The position numbers were made by a program, and so were the translations under genes. The notes beneath the pieces were generated by a model. It searched no databases and was not told the DNA's origin. It worked only from the letters and a program-made list of their open reading frames with translations. Of a stretch of DNA of 64,000 nucleotides, positions 16,970 through 25,271 are shown in pieces. This DNA is from Martinezella hainanensis (lineage in GTDB: Bacteria > Pseudomonadota > Alphaproteobacteria > Rhizobiales > Rhizobiaceae). Position 1 is the first letter of the stretch. The number at the start of each line of letters is the position of its first letter. The stretch spans positions 186,001 through 250,000 of the forward strand of contig NZ_FMAC01000006.1 of NCBI RefSeq assembly GCF_900094555.1, written 5' to 3'.

Positions 16970-17530
16970 CTACGCCGGCAGGAGCCCCGCCGCCCTGTAG
17001 CATTCGATCAGCGTGTCGAACAATGCGATGTCCGAGCGACTTCTCGCCATCAGTTGGGCACCCGCGACGGCAGCGAAAATGGCGCGGGCGCGCTCCTCGC
17101 TTTTCTTCGCAGGCACAACGCCAGCCGCAGTCAGCTCTTTGCTGAGCCAAGCCACATTTACATCGGCAAAGGTCTGAACTTCCTTCTTCACCGGCTCTGG
17201 AAGATCATCATACTCGGCGGACATGAAGCTGCAGAGGCAGAGCTTGTTGGCGTTCTCAAGCGATCTGCGAAAAATCCCTGGGTATTGCCGGAGAGCGCTC
17301 GACGGATCATCCGCCTCCCTCAGATTGTCGAGATCCTCCTTCGTGTCCTCCCAGTATCGCCGCGCTACCGCAACGCCGAGGTCGGCCTTGCTTGGAAAGT
17401 GGTGGTAGATACTTGCCGCCTTGATCCCGACTTCGCTGGCAAGATCACGAAAGTTTAGACCGCCGTAGCCGTGCGCCTGAGCACTCTGTTTGGCAGCCGC
17501 CAAAATCGCTTCCTTTGAGTTTGCCGTCAT
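16970..17530 (-). CDS. TetR-family regulator
   Basis: The 186-residue protein has a TetR HTH near the N-terminus (GYGGLNFRDLASEVGIKAAS, IYHHFPSKADLGVAV) and a C-terminal domain with CLCSFMSAEYDDLP, as in AcuR/NemR-like regulators that may carry reactive cysteines (Cys pair in LCLCSF). It is divergent from an amidase with two matching operators between them. Confidence 0.9.
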   Translation of the reverse strand: MTANSKEAILAAAKQSAQAHGYGGLNFRDLASEVGIKAASIYHHFPSKADLGVAVARRYWEDTKEDLDNLREADDPSSALRQYPGIFRRSLENANKLCLCSFMSAEYDDLPEPVKKEVQTFADVNVAWLSKELTAAGVVPAKKSEERARAIFAAVAGAQLMARSRSDIALFDTLIECYRAAGLLPA

Positions 17531-17561
17531 CTGAACATCCTAAGTTTGGCCGACGATCAGC

Positions 17562-17633
17562 CTACCACGTGATAGGTAGGGGTTGACAACAAAAAATGAA
17601 AGACCCATCCTCAGGCTACCAAGTGGCAGGTAG
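17562..17633. promoter_or_regulatory. Two copies of a TetR-type inverted repeat flanking a promoter
   Basis: CTACCACGTGATAGGTAG (17562-17579) and CTACCAAGTGGCAGGTAG (17616-17633) share CTACCA-N6-AGGTAG-like ends; their starts are 54 bp apart. Between them is TTGACA (17583-17588) with a weak -10 (CATCCT) 17 bp on, reading toward the amidase. Regulator on both sites would bracket the promoter. Confidence 0.7.
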
Positions 17634-17675
17634 GTTAGCCATGGTGGGTAAACGAGCGAGAAAAAGGCTTATAGC

Positions 17676-19082
17676 ATGAGCAGAGACATCTATTTTTCCG
17701 ATGCGACCAAGCTTGCCGAACTGATCCGCAACCGAGAGGTTTCGTCGGTCGAGGTCGTGCAAGCCCACCTGAACCGAATTCAGGCGGTAAACCCGAAGAT
17801 CAATGCGATCGTCACCCTCGCCGACGACGCTCTCAAGGCGGCTGAGGCGGCCGACGCGGCCGTTCAAGCCGGCGAAGAGCTCGGCGCCCTCCATGGCGTC
17901 CCGTTCACGGTCAAGGACTCGATCGACACCGCCGGCGTGCCGACGCAACGCGGCTCACCGATCTTCAAGGGCCGCACGCCTGATACGGACGCGACCAGCG
18001 TGGCGCGGATGAAAAAGGCCGGCGGCATCCTGCTCGCCAAGACCAATCTCCCCGAATTCTCCTACTGGATCGAGAGCGACAACCTGCTCACCGGCCGCTC
18101 GAACAATCCCTGGGACGTAACGCGCACGCCGGGTGGTTCGAGCGGCGGCGAGTCGGCGGCCATCGCGGCGGGCATGTCGCCCATCGGCCTCGGCACTGAT
18201 CTGGCCATTTCGGTGCGCGGCCCGGCAGCGCAGACCGGCATCGTGTCTCTCAAGGCGACGCATGGCCGCGTGCCGATGACCGGCATCTATCCGCGCGCGC
18301 CGCGCCGCTTCTGGCACGTCGGGCCTATGGCCCGTAGCATCCGCGACCTGGCGCTTGCCTTCTCTCAGCTCGCCGGCCCGGACGGTCAGGACGCCCTCTC
18401 CACAAGCACGGTCCAGTTCGACGCCGGCATCGGTCGCCAACCATATCGCCGGCTTCGCGTGGGTTGGCTGGTCGAACCCGGTTTCGGCCCGATCGACCTC
18501 GAAGTCGCCAAGACGGTCGAGGCAGCTGCGGACGCGCTCAAAGATCTCGGCTTGCACGTCGAGCCAGTCCGCATCCCAGCGCTCGAGAAAGACTTCGCCC
18601 TTGACGTCTTCAACCGCATCCACGTCATGGAGATGAAGCCGGCCTTTGCAGAGGCGACCGCCGGCCATGAAGACGAGATGTATAAGATGTCGAAGACAAT
18701 GCTCTCGCTGCCCGACACCTCGATGAAGGAGTTTATAGAGGCCGAGCAGGCAGCGGAGCGTCTCCGCGACGGCTATGCCGCATATTTCCAAAAATTCGAC
18801 GCACTGGTCACTCCGGTGCTACCGCTCCCGGCCCACAAGCATGGACAAGAGGAGTTCGTCATCAACGGTCAGAAGGTCGACGCCACCTACTTGCAGGGCG
18901 CGACCGTCCCGCTCAACATCACCGGCCTGCCGGGGATCTCGATGCGGTTTGGGACCAGCAAGGAAGGCCTGCCGATCAACGTCCAGATCGTCGGGAGCTG
19001 GCTCGCCGAGTCGACGATCCTGAGCATCGCGTCCCAGCTCGAAAGCGTGAGCACTGTTCGAGACCTGCATCCGGACCTCTGA
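17676..19082 (+). CDS. Amidase (amidase-signature family)
   Basis: The 468-residue cytosolic amidase has the triad Lys80 (FTVKDSID), the GGSSGGES loop at 153-160 and candidate nucleophile Ser179. The catalytic loop reads GTDLAISVRGPA, where most members have GTDxGGSIRxPA, so the Gly-Gly before the Ser is replaced by Ala-Ile while Ser and Arg are kept. This may alter the oxyanion hole or substrate range. It is controlled by the divergent TetR regulator. The amide substrate is unknown. Confidence 0.92.
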   Translation: MSRDIYFSDATKLAELIRNREVSSVEVVQAHLNRIQAVNPKINAIVTLADDALKAAEAADAAVQAGEELGALHGVPFTVKDSIDTAGVPTQRGSPIFKGRTPDTDATSVARMKKAGGILLAKTNLPEFSYWIESDNLLTGRSNNPWDVTRTPGGSSGGESAAIAAGMSPIGLGTDLAISVRGPAAQTGIVSLKATHGRVPMTGIYPRAPRRFWHVGPMARSIRDLALAFSQLAGPDGQDALSTSTVQFDAGIGRQPYRRLRVGWLVEPGFGPIDLEVAKTVEAAADALKDLGLHVEPVRIPALEKDFALDVFNRIHVMEMKPAFAEATAGHEDEMYKMSKTMLSLPDTSMKEFIEAEQAAERLRDGYAAYFQKFDALVTPVLPLPAHKHGQEEFVINGQKVDATYLQGATVPLNITGLPGISMRFGTSKEGLPINVQIVGSWLAESTILSIASQLESVSTVRDLHPDL

Positions 19083-19471
19083 CGACGAAGAGCGCCGGCG
19101 TCATGCGAACGCGCAGTGATACCGGCGTTCCGATCCGCCTGAACGCTTACCTGCATCGTTCGCATGGAGACCTCTCGGGCGGAGTGGGCGAGGAAAGTCG
19201 ATCGTGCTGACGCTGGTGCTCGACGATCAACGAGATGCTTCGTCAACTTGGACGTCACTGATCGACCATCTATAGTGAGATCGGACGCGATATGTTCCAT
19301 GGCCGCGACAAGCTTATCAGTCGCTTGTCGCCCACCTTGAGACGCGGGTCGATGTGATTGAGTTTCTGGAGTCTCCGAAATCCGGGCTTCGACGCCGTTC
19401 AAGCGCTCTGTGCAATCGCAAAGGCCAAGCAGGCCGTTATGCCATGATATGACCAGTCCTTCGGTGCCGCT
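19083..19471. other. Gap with IS30 transposase debris
   Basis: No intact gene lies between the amidase and the 2-hydroxyacid dehydrogenase. It contains an IS30-like transposase fragment (listed separately); the remainder to about 19460 shows no frame I can assign. Confidence 0.6.
19223..19312 (+). pseudogene. IS30-family transposase remnant (N-terminal HTH part)
   Basis: This frame reads INEMLRQLGRH, stop, STIYSEIGRDMFHGRDK. It lines up with the IS30 transposase HTH segment of the form LGRHRSTIYREIxRN. The stop is TGA at 19259-19261 exactly where Arg (CGA) is expected, so a single C-to-T change explains it. No intact start, DDE domain or terminal repeats are visible, so it is a dead fragment. 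Confidence 0.65.
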
Positions 19472-20404
19472 TCAGTGGCGATGGAGATCAGCCCTGCCGA
19501 CCAGGCCGACGGGGTCCCGACCAGCCTTCAAAAGCTTCAGGTTTTCGATTGTCGTCATCGCCGCGGACCCAGGCTGGGTGATCGCAGCAATATGCGGCGT
19601 AAGCACCACTTTTGGGTGCGTCCAGAGAGGATGTGCGGGAGGAAGCGGCTCAGGATCCACAACATCAAGAAACGCGCCGGAGAGATGCCCGCGATCTAAT
19701 GCCGTTATCAAGGCATCGCTGATGAGTTGACGTCCCCTACCCGCGTGCACAAGGCTCGCCCCTTCGGGCAACGTCGAGAACAGTTCAGCGTTGAGAATGC
19801 CCGTTGTCTCCGGCGTCAATGGAAGCAGACATACGAGGATGTCGGTCGCCGCAAGCATGTCCCGAAGACCGTCGGCACCGCTGAAGCAGACCATTCCATC
19901 GAGCGCCCGTTTGGTACGGCTCCATCCGGAAAGTTTGAACCCGAACCCCTGTAACTTGGCCGCCGCTGCCGCGCCAAGAACTCCAAGTCCAAGAACGGAC
20001 ACCCGGCGGTCCGCCGGCTGGGGCTGTGGGTTAATCTCTCGCCAGGCACGCTGACGCTGCTGATGGATGTAGACATGCAGATTACGGTGAAGCGATAGAA
20101 CCGCCATCACTACATACTCGACTACCATCCGGGTGATGCCGTCATCGACCATGCGGATGAGCTTCACCCTCGACGGGAGGCTCACATTCGCAAACTGATC
20201 GACACCGGCGCCAATACAGAACACTGCCTCGAGGTTTGGATAGCGCGCGAGATCCTCTGGCGGCTTCCAGGTCATGATGTACCGAACCTCGCCCGGATCG
20301 ACCGATCCTGCATCCATTGAAAACCGGACGTCGGGAAGGTGCTCGGCAAATGCCCTTGCGAAGACAGCACCACGCTCCGCGTCGCAGAGAAACAGGAAGA
20401 CCAT
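19472..20404 (-). CDS. ghrA: D-isomer 2-hydroxyacid dehydrogenase (GhrA-like)
   Basis: The 310-residue NAD(P)H-dependent glyoxylate/hydroxypyruvate reductase-type enzyme has a Rossmann motif in VSVLGLGVLGAAAAAKLQGFGF, with LPLTPETTGILNAELF, HAGRGRQLISDAL, FLDVVDPEPLPPAHPLW and catalytic His in LTPHIAA, matching GhrA closely. ATG 20404 is preferred; a GTG at 20416 would overlap the upstream oxidoreductase. It is the last gene of the long catabolic operon and may reduce a keto acid formed by the aminotransferase or oxidase. Confidence 0.88.
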   Translation of the reverse strand: MVFLFLCDAERGAVFARAFAEHLPDVRFSMDAGSVDPGEVRYIMTWKPPEDLARYPNLEAVFCIGAGVDQFANVSLPSRVKLIRMVDDGITRMVVEYVVMAVLSLHRNLHVYIHQQRQRAWREINPQPQPADRRVSVLGLGVLGAAAAAKLQGFGFKLSGWSRTKRALDGMVCFSGADGLRDMLAATDILVCLLPLTPETTGILNAELFSTLPEGASLVHAGRGRQLISDALITALDRGHLSGAFLDVVDPEPLPPAHPLWTHPKVVLTPHIAAITQPGSAAMTTIENLKLLKAGRDPVGLVGRADLHRH

Positions 20405-20412
20405 GTTCCGTC

Positions 20413-21732
20413 TCACCGCTGATTCAGGCGCTGCAACGTCTTCTTGTCGTGGCGCTCATACATGGAATAGACAATCGGGATAAACCACGGACGACCGCTG
20501 TAGAAGGGGATGGCTTTGGGTGCCGGGTCGAAATCGAAGGCGCAACGGGCCTGCTCCTTGTCGCCAAGCACCTTGAAGGCAGCCTTCTTGCCCAGCCAGC
20601 GTGCCCAGACGACGCCCGAACCGCAATAGCCGGTGGCATAGACCGTGTTTCCCACGGAGAAAATTCGCGGGACCATGTCGCGGTGCATGGCAACATAGCC
20701 GAACCAGCTGTGGGTGAGGCCCACTCCCGCCAGCTCGGGAAAGAGCCGGGCGAGCTCGGCCTGCAAGTGGACCGTAGGTGCGCTCGGATCGCCCTCCGTC
20801 GTGCCATCCCGACCGCCGAAGAGAATGCGAGATCCATCGGGCGACGGCCGATAGTAATAGCTGAGCTTGCGCATGTCGCCATGCATCATGCGCGTGGGCA
20901 TGAGGCGATCCATGACATCCCTGCCAAGCGGCTCCGTGGCGATGATGCGGCTGCGCACGGGTACCAGACGGCGGCGCAACCACGGATCGAACCCATCGGT
21001 ATATCCGTCGGTGCAGACGAGAAGCTTCTTTGCAACGACCTCGCCGCGCGCGGTTCGAACTCTTACGGCACCAACCTCCTCCGTCGAGCCGAGCACCGCC
21101 GTATTCTCGTGGATGACGGCATCGGTGGACGCCGCAATGCCGATCATCCCGGCCAGCAGCTTTGCCGGCTGCAGCCCACCGATATCCTTCCTGACCAGAC
21201 CCCCGATATAGAGATCCGTGCCGATATACTTTCGAACATCAGCCCTCTCTACCGGAAACGCCTCGATGCCGAGCATCCGGTGGAGGAGATCCGCATGGCG
21301 ACGCAGGTCCTCTGCCTCTTCCGAAGTCATCGCGCCATCGAAGAGGCCCGAAAGGAAAAATTCACAATCGATTTTCTCCTCCTCCATGAAGCGCCAGAGG
21401 TCCTCGCGGGCAGCCTTACCCTCAAGGAGAATGCCATTGGCATGTTCCTCGCCGAAGCGTTTGATCAGTTCCTTCCAACCGGGCCGAATACTACCGCTCG
21501 CCATGCCGCCATTTCGGCTGGACGCAGCCTTGCCGAGGGGCTGCCGGTCGAACAGCTGCACGTGCCGGCCGGCACGTGCTAGCTCGATTGCCGCCGAAAG
21601 CCCCGTGTATCCGCCCCCGACGATGACGACGTCGCAGGTTGGACTGACCGGTCGAACCGACAGGGACGGGAAGTTGCAGTCATCCCACCAATAGGGTGTC
21701 GATTGAACTGATGTGTGAGCACATGGAAGCAT
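20413..21732 (-). CDS. FAD-dependent amine oxidoreductase (PuuB/DadA-like)
   Basis: This 439-residue DAO-family flavoprotein has the N-terminal dinucleotide motif VVIVGGGYTGLSAAIELARAG, SSRNGGMASGSIRPGW as in gamma-glutamylputrescine oxidase, and C-terminal YATGYCGSGVVWARWLG. The N-terminal STPYWWDD block is typical of the same group. It would oxidise an amine or N-substituted amino acid to the imine/aldehyde with release of ammonia or amine. In this operon its product could be passed to the dehydrogenase encoded first. The substrate is inferred from context. Confidence 0.88.
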   Translation of the reverse strand: MLPCAHTSVQSTPYWWDDCNFPSLSVRPVSPTCDVVIVGGGYTGLSAAIELARAGRHVQLFDRQPLGKAASSRNGGMASGSIRPGWKELIKRFGEEHANGILLEGKAAREDLWRFMEEEKIDCEFFLSGLFDGAMTSEEAEDLRRHADLLHRMLGIEAFPVERADVRKYIGTDLYIGGLVRKDIGGLQPAKLLAGMIGIAASTDAVIHENTAVLGSTEEVGAVRVRTARGEVVAKKLLVCTDGYTDGFDPWLRRRLVPVRSRIIATEPLGRDVMDRLMPTRMMHGDMRKLSYYYRPSPDGSRILFGGRDGTTEGDPSAPTVHLQAELARLFPELAGVGLTHSWFGYVAMHRDMVPRIFSVGNTVYATGYCGSGVVWARWLGKKAAFKVLGDKEQARCAFDFDPAPKAIPFYSGRPWFIPIVYSMYERHDKKTLQRLNQR

Positions 21733-21777
21733 GGGAAGGCACCGAATCGATGTTGCAGGCAGGTGATGCAGCGTGGA

Positions 21778-22131
21778 TCAGCTGCGCTCGACCCAAATCT
21801 TGCGGGTGGTCTCGATGACCTTCCAAACCCCTTCAAAACCGGGATGCATGACGAAGGAATCGCCCGCGGTGATGCGACGCGGTTCGCCTCCGTCTTCCGT
21901 CAGCTCGGATACGCCAGACAGAATGTAGCAGAACTCGAAGACTTTGCCCTTGATCGACCGGTACGCACCCGGGGTAGCCTCCCAGAGTCCGCAGGATACT
22001 TGCCCATCCTCGGTCTTGGCGATGTCCCAGGAAAGGAAGCGGGGATCCCCTTCGAGAAGCCGCTCCGGAAGTGGCTGCCCCTTGCGTGGTTCGGGCAGAT
22101 TGTTCTGGTCAATGAATGTAAGCTTGGACAT
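21778..22131 (-). CDS. Cupin protein (DUF861-type)
   Basis: This 117-residue single cupin has GLWEATPGAYRSIKGKVFEFCYILSG-type strands and DSFVMHPGFEGVWKVIE, the pattern of the (S)-ureidoglycine aminohydrolase-type/DUF861 cupins found in many amine-degradation operons. It lies between transporter permeases and the FAD oxidoreductase. Enzymatic role unknown; the usual His cluster is only partly present. Confidence 0.82.
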   Translation of the reverse strand: MSKLTFIDQNNLPEPRKGQPLPERLLEGDPRFLSWDIAKTEDGQVSCGLWEATPGAYRSIKGKVFEFCYILSGVSELTEDGGEPRRITAGDSFVMHPGFEGVWKVIETTRKIWVERS

Positions 22132-22150
22132 AAGGGATTTCCTTTTGGGG

Positions 22151-22831
22151 TTATCGGTTGAACGACAGACGCCGTTCGAGAAGTTTCAGCGATGTCAACG
22201 CAACGACGTTGAGAGCGAGGTAAAAGGCGGCGGTGATGATGAAGATTTCCATGATGGCGAAGGTCTCGCTCATCAGCCGCTTGGCGTAGCCAGTGATCTC
22301 GAGGACAGTGATGGTCGATGCAAGGCTCGATTCCTTGACAATGATGGCCACTTCGCTGCTGTAGGATGGTAGCGCCTGGCGCAGCGCCAGCGGGAACTTG
22401 ATCCGGGCAAACACATGCCAGGGCGACATGCCGCAGGCTTCGGCCGCTTCGATCAGGCCCCTGGGCAGGGAAAGGAAAGCTGTCCGGAATATCTCCGCGG
22501 TGTAAGCGCCGGTGTTCAGGATGACCGCAAGGATTGCGGCGTTCAAGCCGCTGCCGATCAGCCACCAAAGGACGGCATTGTGGCGAATGAAATCAACCTG
22601 GGCCAACCCGTAGTAGATGATGAACACCTGCACGAGCATGGGCGTGCCGCGAAAGATCGCGCAGTAGATATCGCAGATGCGCCGAAGGAACCTGCTTCTA
22701 GCCCCGCGCCCGAGACCGACGAGAACGCCGAACGGCAGCCCTAGCCCAACGCCAAAGATAGCGATCAGAAGAGTTACTTTTGCCCCAGCGAGCAGGAATG
22801 GCACCGCATAGCCGATGATGTTGAAATCCAT
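22151..22831 (-). CDS. Polar amino acid/opine-type ABC transporter permease
   Basis: The 226-residue PAAT permease has the EAA loop LSLPRGLIEAAEACGMSPWH. ATG 22831 (MDFNIIGYAV) follows the upstream permease stop by two bases. It pairs with the next permease to form the membrane channel. Confidence 0.92.
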   Translation of the reverse strand: MDFNIIGYAVPFLLAGAKVTLLIAIFGVGLGLPFGVLVGLGRGARSRFLRRICDIYCAIFRGTPMLVQVFIIYYGLAQVDFIRHNAVLWWLIGSGLNAAILAVILNTGAYTAEIFRTAFLSLPRGLIEAAEACGMSPWHVFARIKFPLALRQALPSYSSEVAIIVKESSLASTITVLEITGYAKRLMSETFAIMEIFIITAAFYLALNVVALTSLKLLERRLSFNR

Positions 22832-22833
22832 GG

Positions 22834-23556
22834 TCAGCGCCCCCCGAAACCGCGATTGAGGCACCGTTCGGCAACCGCGAACAACGTCTGGCTGACTGCA
22901 GTCATGCAGAAGAAGAGGACTGCCGCGATACAGTAGAACAGCAATGGAGAGCGGGTAATGCCTGCAGCGATCGCCGCAGTCCGCATCAATTCCTGCAGGC
23001 CGACCACGGAAATAAGAGACGTATCCTTGATCGTCATCTGCCAGACGTTATTGATGCCGCCAAGTGCCAGCCGCAGGGCGAGCGGAAGCGTCACCCGGAA
23101 AAATGTGATATTCCATGGCAGCGCCAGCGAATGCGCCGCCTCCAACAAGCCGCGCGGAACCGCTTCGAGGGCTCCCCTGATGACTTCGATGGAATAAGCG
23201 CAGGAGATTGCAGCGATCGCCAGAACCCCGATGATGAACGGATAAGCGTTTTCGGCAGCCTGCTGGAAGCCAAAAACAGTGGTCACGGCCCGAACCCAAT
23301 CGATCGAGCCGAAAAACAACAGGTAGATTACCAACAGGCCCGGGACACCCCGGATCGCAACACTATAGGCATCCACGATTTGTGAGATGCCGGACACTTT
23401 CCTCCATCGAAGGACCGCAAGAGGGGTCGCCGCGATGAAGCCCAGCAACATACCCAGCAGACCGATGGCGACCGTGACTAAACAGCCTTGAAGCAGAGCC
23501 CGCGCCCAGCCGTGCTCCACCATCAATACCCAGAAATCATTCAGCATAAGTACCAT
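22834..23556 (-). CDS. Polar amino acid/opine-type ABC transporter permease
   Basis: The 240-residue PAAT permease has the EAA loop EAVPRGLLEAAHSLALPWN and hydrophobic spans throughout. The start is ATG 23556 or ATG 23547 (MLNDFWVL); the site GGGATGG favours the latter slightly. It is separated from the binding-protein gene by a stem-loop and lies next to the partner permease. Confidence 0.9.
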   Translation of the reverse strand: MVLMLNDFWVLMVEHGWARALLQGCLVTVAIGLLGMLLGFIAATPLAVLRWRKVSGISQIVDAYSVAIRGVPGLLVIYLLFFGSIDWVRAVTTVFGFQQAAENAYPFIIGVLAIAAISCAYSIEVIRGALEAVPRGLLEAAHSLALPWNITFFRVTLPLALRLALGGINNVWQMTIKDTSLISVVGLQELMRTAAIAAGITRSPLLFYCIAAVLFFCMTAVSQTLFAVAERCLNRGFGGR

Positions 23557-23562
23557 CCCGTT

Positions 23563-23593
23563 GACCTGCCCCGAAAGAGGGCCGAGGCAGGTC
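23563..23593 (-). promoter_or_regulatory. Stem-loop after binding-protein gene
   Basis: Arms GACCTGCC and GGCAGGTC (8 bp, extendable inward by CC/GG) lie 14 nt after the binding-protein stop on the minus strand and just before the permease start. No T-tract follows; an mRNA-stability or partial attenuation element is likely. Confidence 0.6.
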
Positions 23594-23607
23594 GCCTTGT
23601 CAAAGGG

Positions 23608-24426
23608 TCAGTTCTTGCAGGGGATGGTATAGTCGTCCTGGAACCATTTCATCGACGATTCCTTGACCTTGCCGTCGTTGATCATCTTGCAGAGCGCGGC
23701 GTTGACCTTGGCCTTCAGTTCCGTGTTGCCCTTCTTCATGCCAACACCCATACCCTTGCCGAGCGTGTCCGGGTCGTCCATCGCCATGACCTTGACGTCG
23801 ATTTTGGTGAAGTTCGCACCATCAGGGGTCGCAAGAAAATCCTGCCAGGTGGGCGAGTCGCCATAGGCGGCGTCGATACGGCCGCTCGCAAGATCGGCAA
23901 GCTGTTGAGTCGTGGCGTCATAGGTCTTCAGATCGGCCGAAGGGATGTTCTTCTGGACAAATTTCGCATAGGTCGTCCCCGTGACAACGCCGACGCTCTT
24001 CCCGCCCAGTGCCTTTTCGACATCGGCGAGCGTCTTGAGCTTCGCCAAAGGCGAATCCTTCGCCACCACGAAATACTGCGGTGTCGTTGCATAGGGGATC
24101 GAATAGTCAATCTTCTTGGCGCGTTCGGCGGTGATGCTGAGGCCGGAAATGATAACGTCGAAACGATCGCTATCCATGGATGGGACGAGCGAACTGAAGG
24201 TCTGGACAACGAATTTGCACTTGACCTTGAGTTCGGTGCAGAGGCCGTTGGCAATATCGGCGTCGAAGCCGGTCACGTTGCCATTGGGATCGGCCATGCT
24301 GAACTTTGGCGCATCGCCTTCGGTCCCGATGCGAAGCACACCGTCTTCGGCCGATGCCGCTGTGGATACTGCCGCCAGGAGGAGGCTTGATGCGAGTGCG
24401 GCTTTGATAAACTTGCTGCTGATCAT
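23608..24426 (-). CDS. Amino acid ABC transporter substrate-binding protein (LAO-like)
   Basis: The 272-residue periplasmic protein has a signal peptide (MISSKFIKAALASSLLLAAV..., cleavage after ASA) and the SBP_bac_3 signature GFDADIANGLCTELKVKC. It resembles lysine/arginine/ornithine and opine binding proteins. Four Cys in the mature part fit disulfides. Its position among an aminotransferase, semialdehyde dehydrogenase and amine oxidase suggests a basic amino acid or diamine-related ligand, which is inference. Confidence 0.9.
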   Translation of the reverse strand: MISSKFIKAALASSLLLAAVSTAASAEDGVLRIGTEGDAPKFSMADPNGNVTGFDADIANGLCTELKVKCKFVVQTFSSLVPSMDSDRFDVIISGLSITAERAKKIDYSIPYATTPQYFVVAKDSPLAKLKTLADVEKALGGKSVGVVTGTTYAKFVQKNIPSADLKTYDATTQQLADLASGRIDAAYGDSPTWQDFLATPDGANFTKIDVKVMAMDDPDTLGKGMGVGMKKGNTELKAKVNAALCKMINDGKVKESSMKWFQDDYTIPCKN

Positions 24427-24464
24427 TCTGTTACCCCTTTTATGGTTCTTGTGGTGGCCTGCCG

Positions 24465-25241
24465 TCAGGCATTGGCCGGCATGACGCTGGAAAGGAACCG
24501 CTTCACCGCTTCACAAGCGGGGTTGCGAAACAGTTCCTCCGGCGTGTCGTCCTGCTCAAGGCGCCCCTTTTGCAGGAATATCATGCGGTTCGACACGTCA
24601 CGTGCGAACCGCATCTCATGGGTGACGAGAAGGATAGTTGCCCCCTCTTCCGCCAGTGTTCGTATGACTTTCAGCACTTCGCCGACGAGCTCCGGGTCGA
24701 GCGCCGACGTCGGCTCATCAAACAGCATCAGCTTCGGCCGCATCGCCAGGACACGGGCGATCGCGACGCGTTGCTGCTGCCCACCGGAAAGCTGGTGGGG
24801 ATAACGATCCCTGAAGTCAGCCATCCAGACCTTGGAGAGCGCTGTCAGCGCGACGTCCGTCGCTTCCTTCTTCGCTAGCTTCAGCACATAGATCAGCGCT
24901 TCCGTAACATTGCCAAGCACGGTTCGATGCGGCCAGAGATTGAAGTTCTGGAACACCATGCCGATCTGCCGGCGAAAGCGCATGATATTCGCGGCATTGA
25001 CGACGATGCTGTCACCTCGCGCACCCGAACTGACCGAAACGGCATCCCCCAGGACCTCGATCTGCCCGGAAGTCGGCGTCTCCAGGAAATTCACGCAGCG
25101 AAGGGCCGTGCTCTTGCCGCAGCCGGAGGAACCGATGAGAGAGATGACCTCTCCCGGGCGCATGCGGAAGCTGACGCCATCCAGTACCCGCGCCGTACCG
25201 AACGACTTCACAAGATTATGGACCTTCAGGACTTCGTTCAT
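24465..25241 (-). CDS. Amino acid ABC transporter ATP-binding protein
   Basis: The 258-residue PAAT ATPase has Walker A GSSGCGKST, signature LSGGQQQRVAIARVLA, Walker B LMLFDEPTSALD, H-loop LVTHEMRFARDV and the family marker GMVFQNFNLWPH. It powers the importer made of the two downstream permeases and binding protein. It lies 30 nt after the aminotransferase gene. Confidence 0.93.
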   Translation of the reverse strand: MNEVLKVHNLVKSFGTARVLDGVSFRMRPGEVISLIGSSGCGKSTALRCVNFLETPTSGQIEVLGDAVSVSSGARGDSIVVNAANIMRFRRQIGMVFQNFNLWPHRTVLGNVTEALIYVLKLAKKEATDVALTALSKVWMADFRDRYPHQLSGGQQQRVAIARVLAMRPKLMLFDEPTSALDPELVGEVLKVIRTLAEEGATILLVTHEMRFARDVSNRMIFLQKGRLEQDDTPEELFRNPACEAVKRFLSSVMPANA

Positions 25242-25271
25242 GCGCGCTTTCTCCAGTCAGGCGATCATCCC

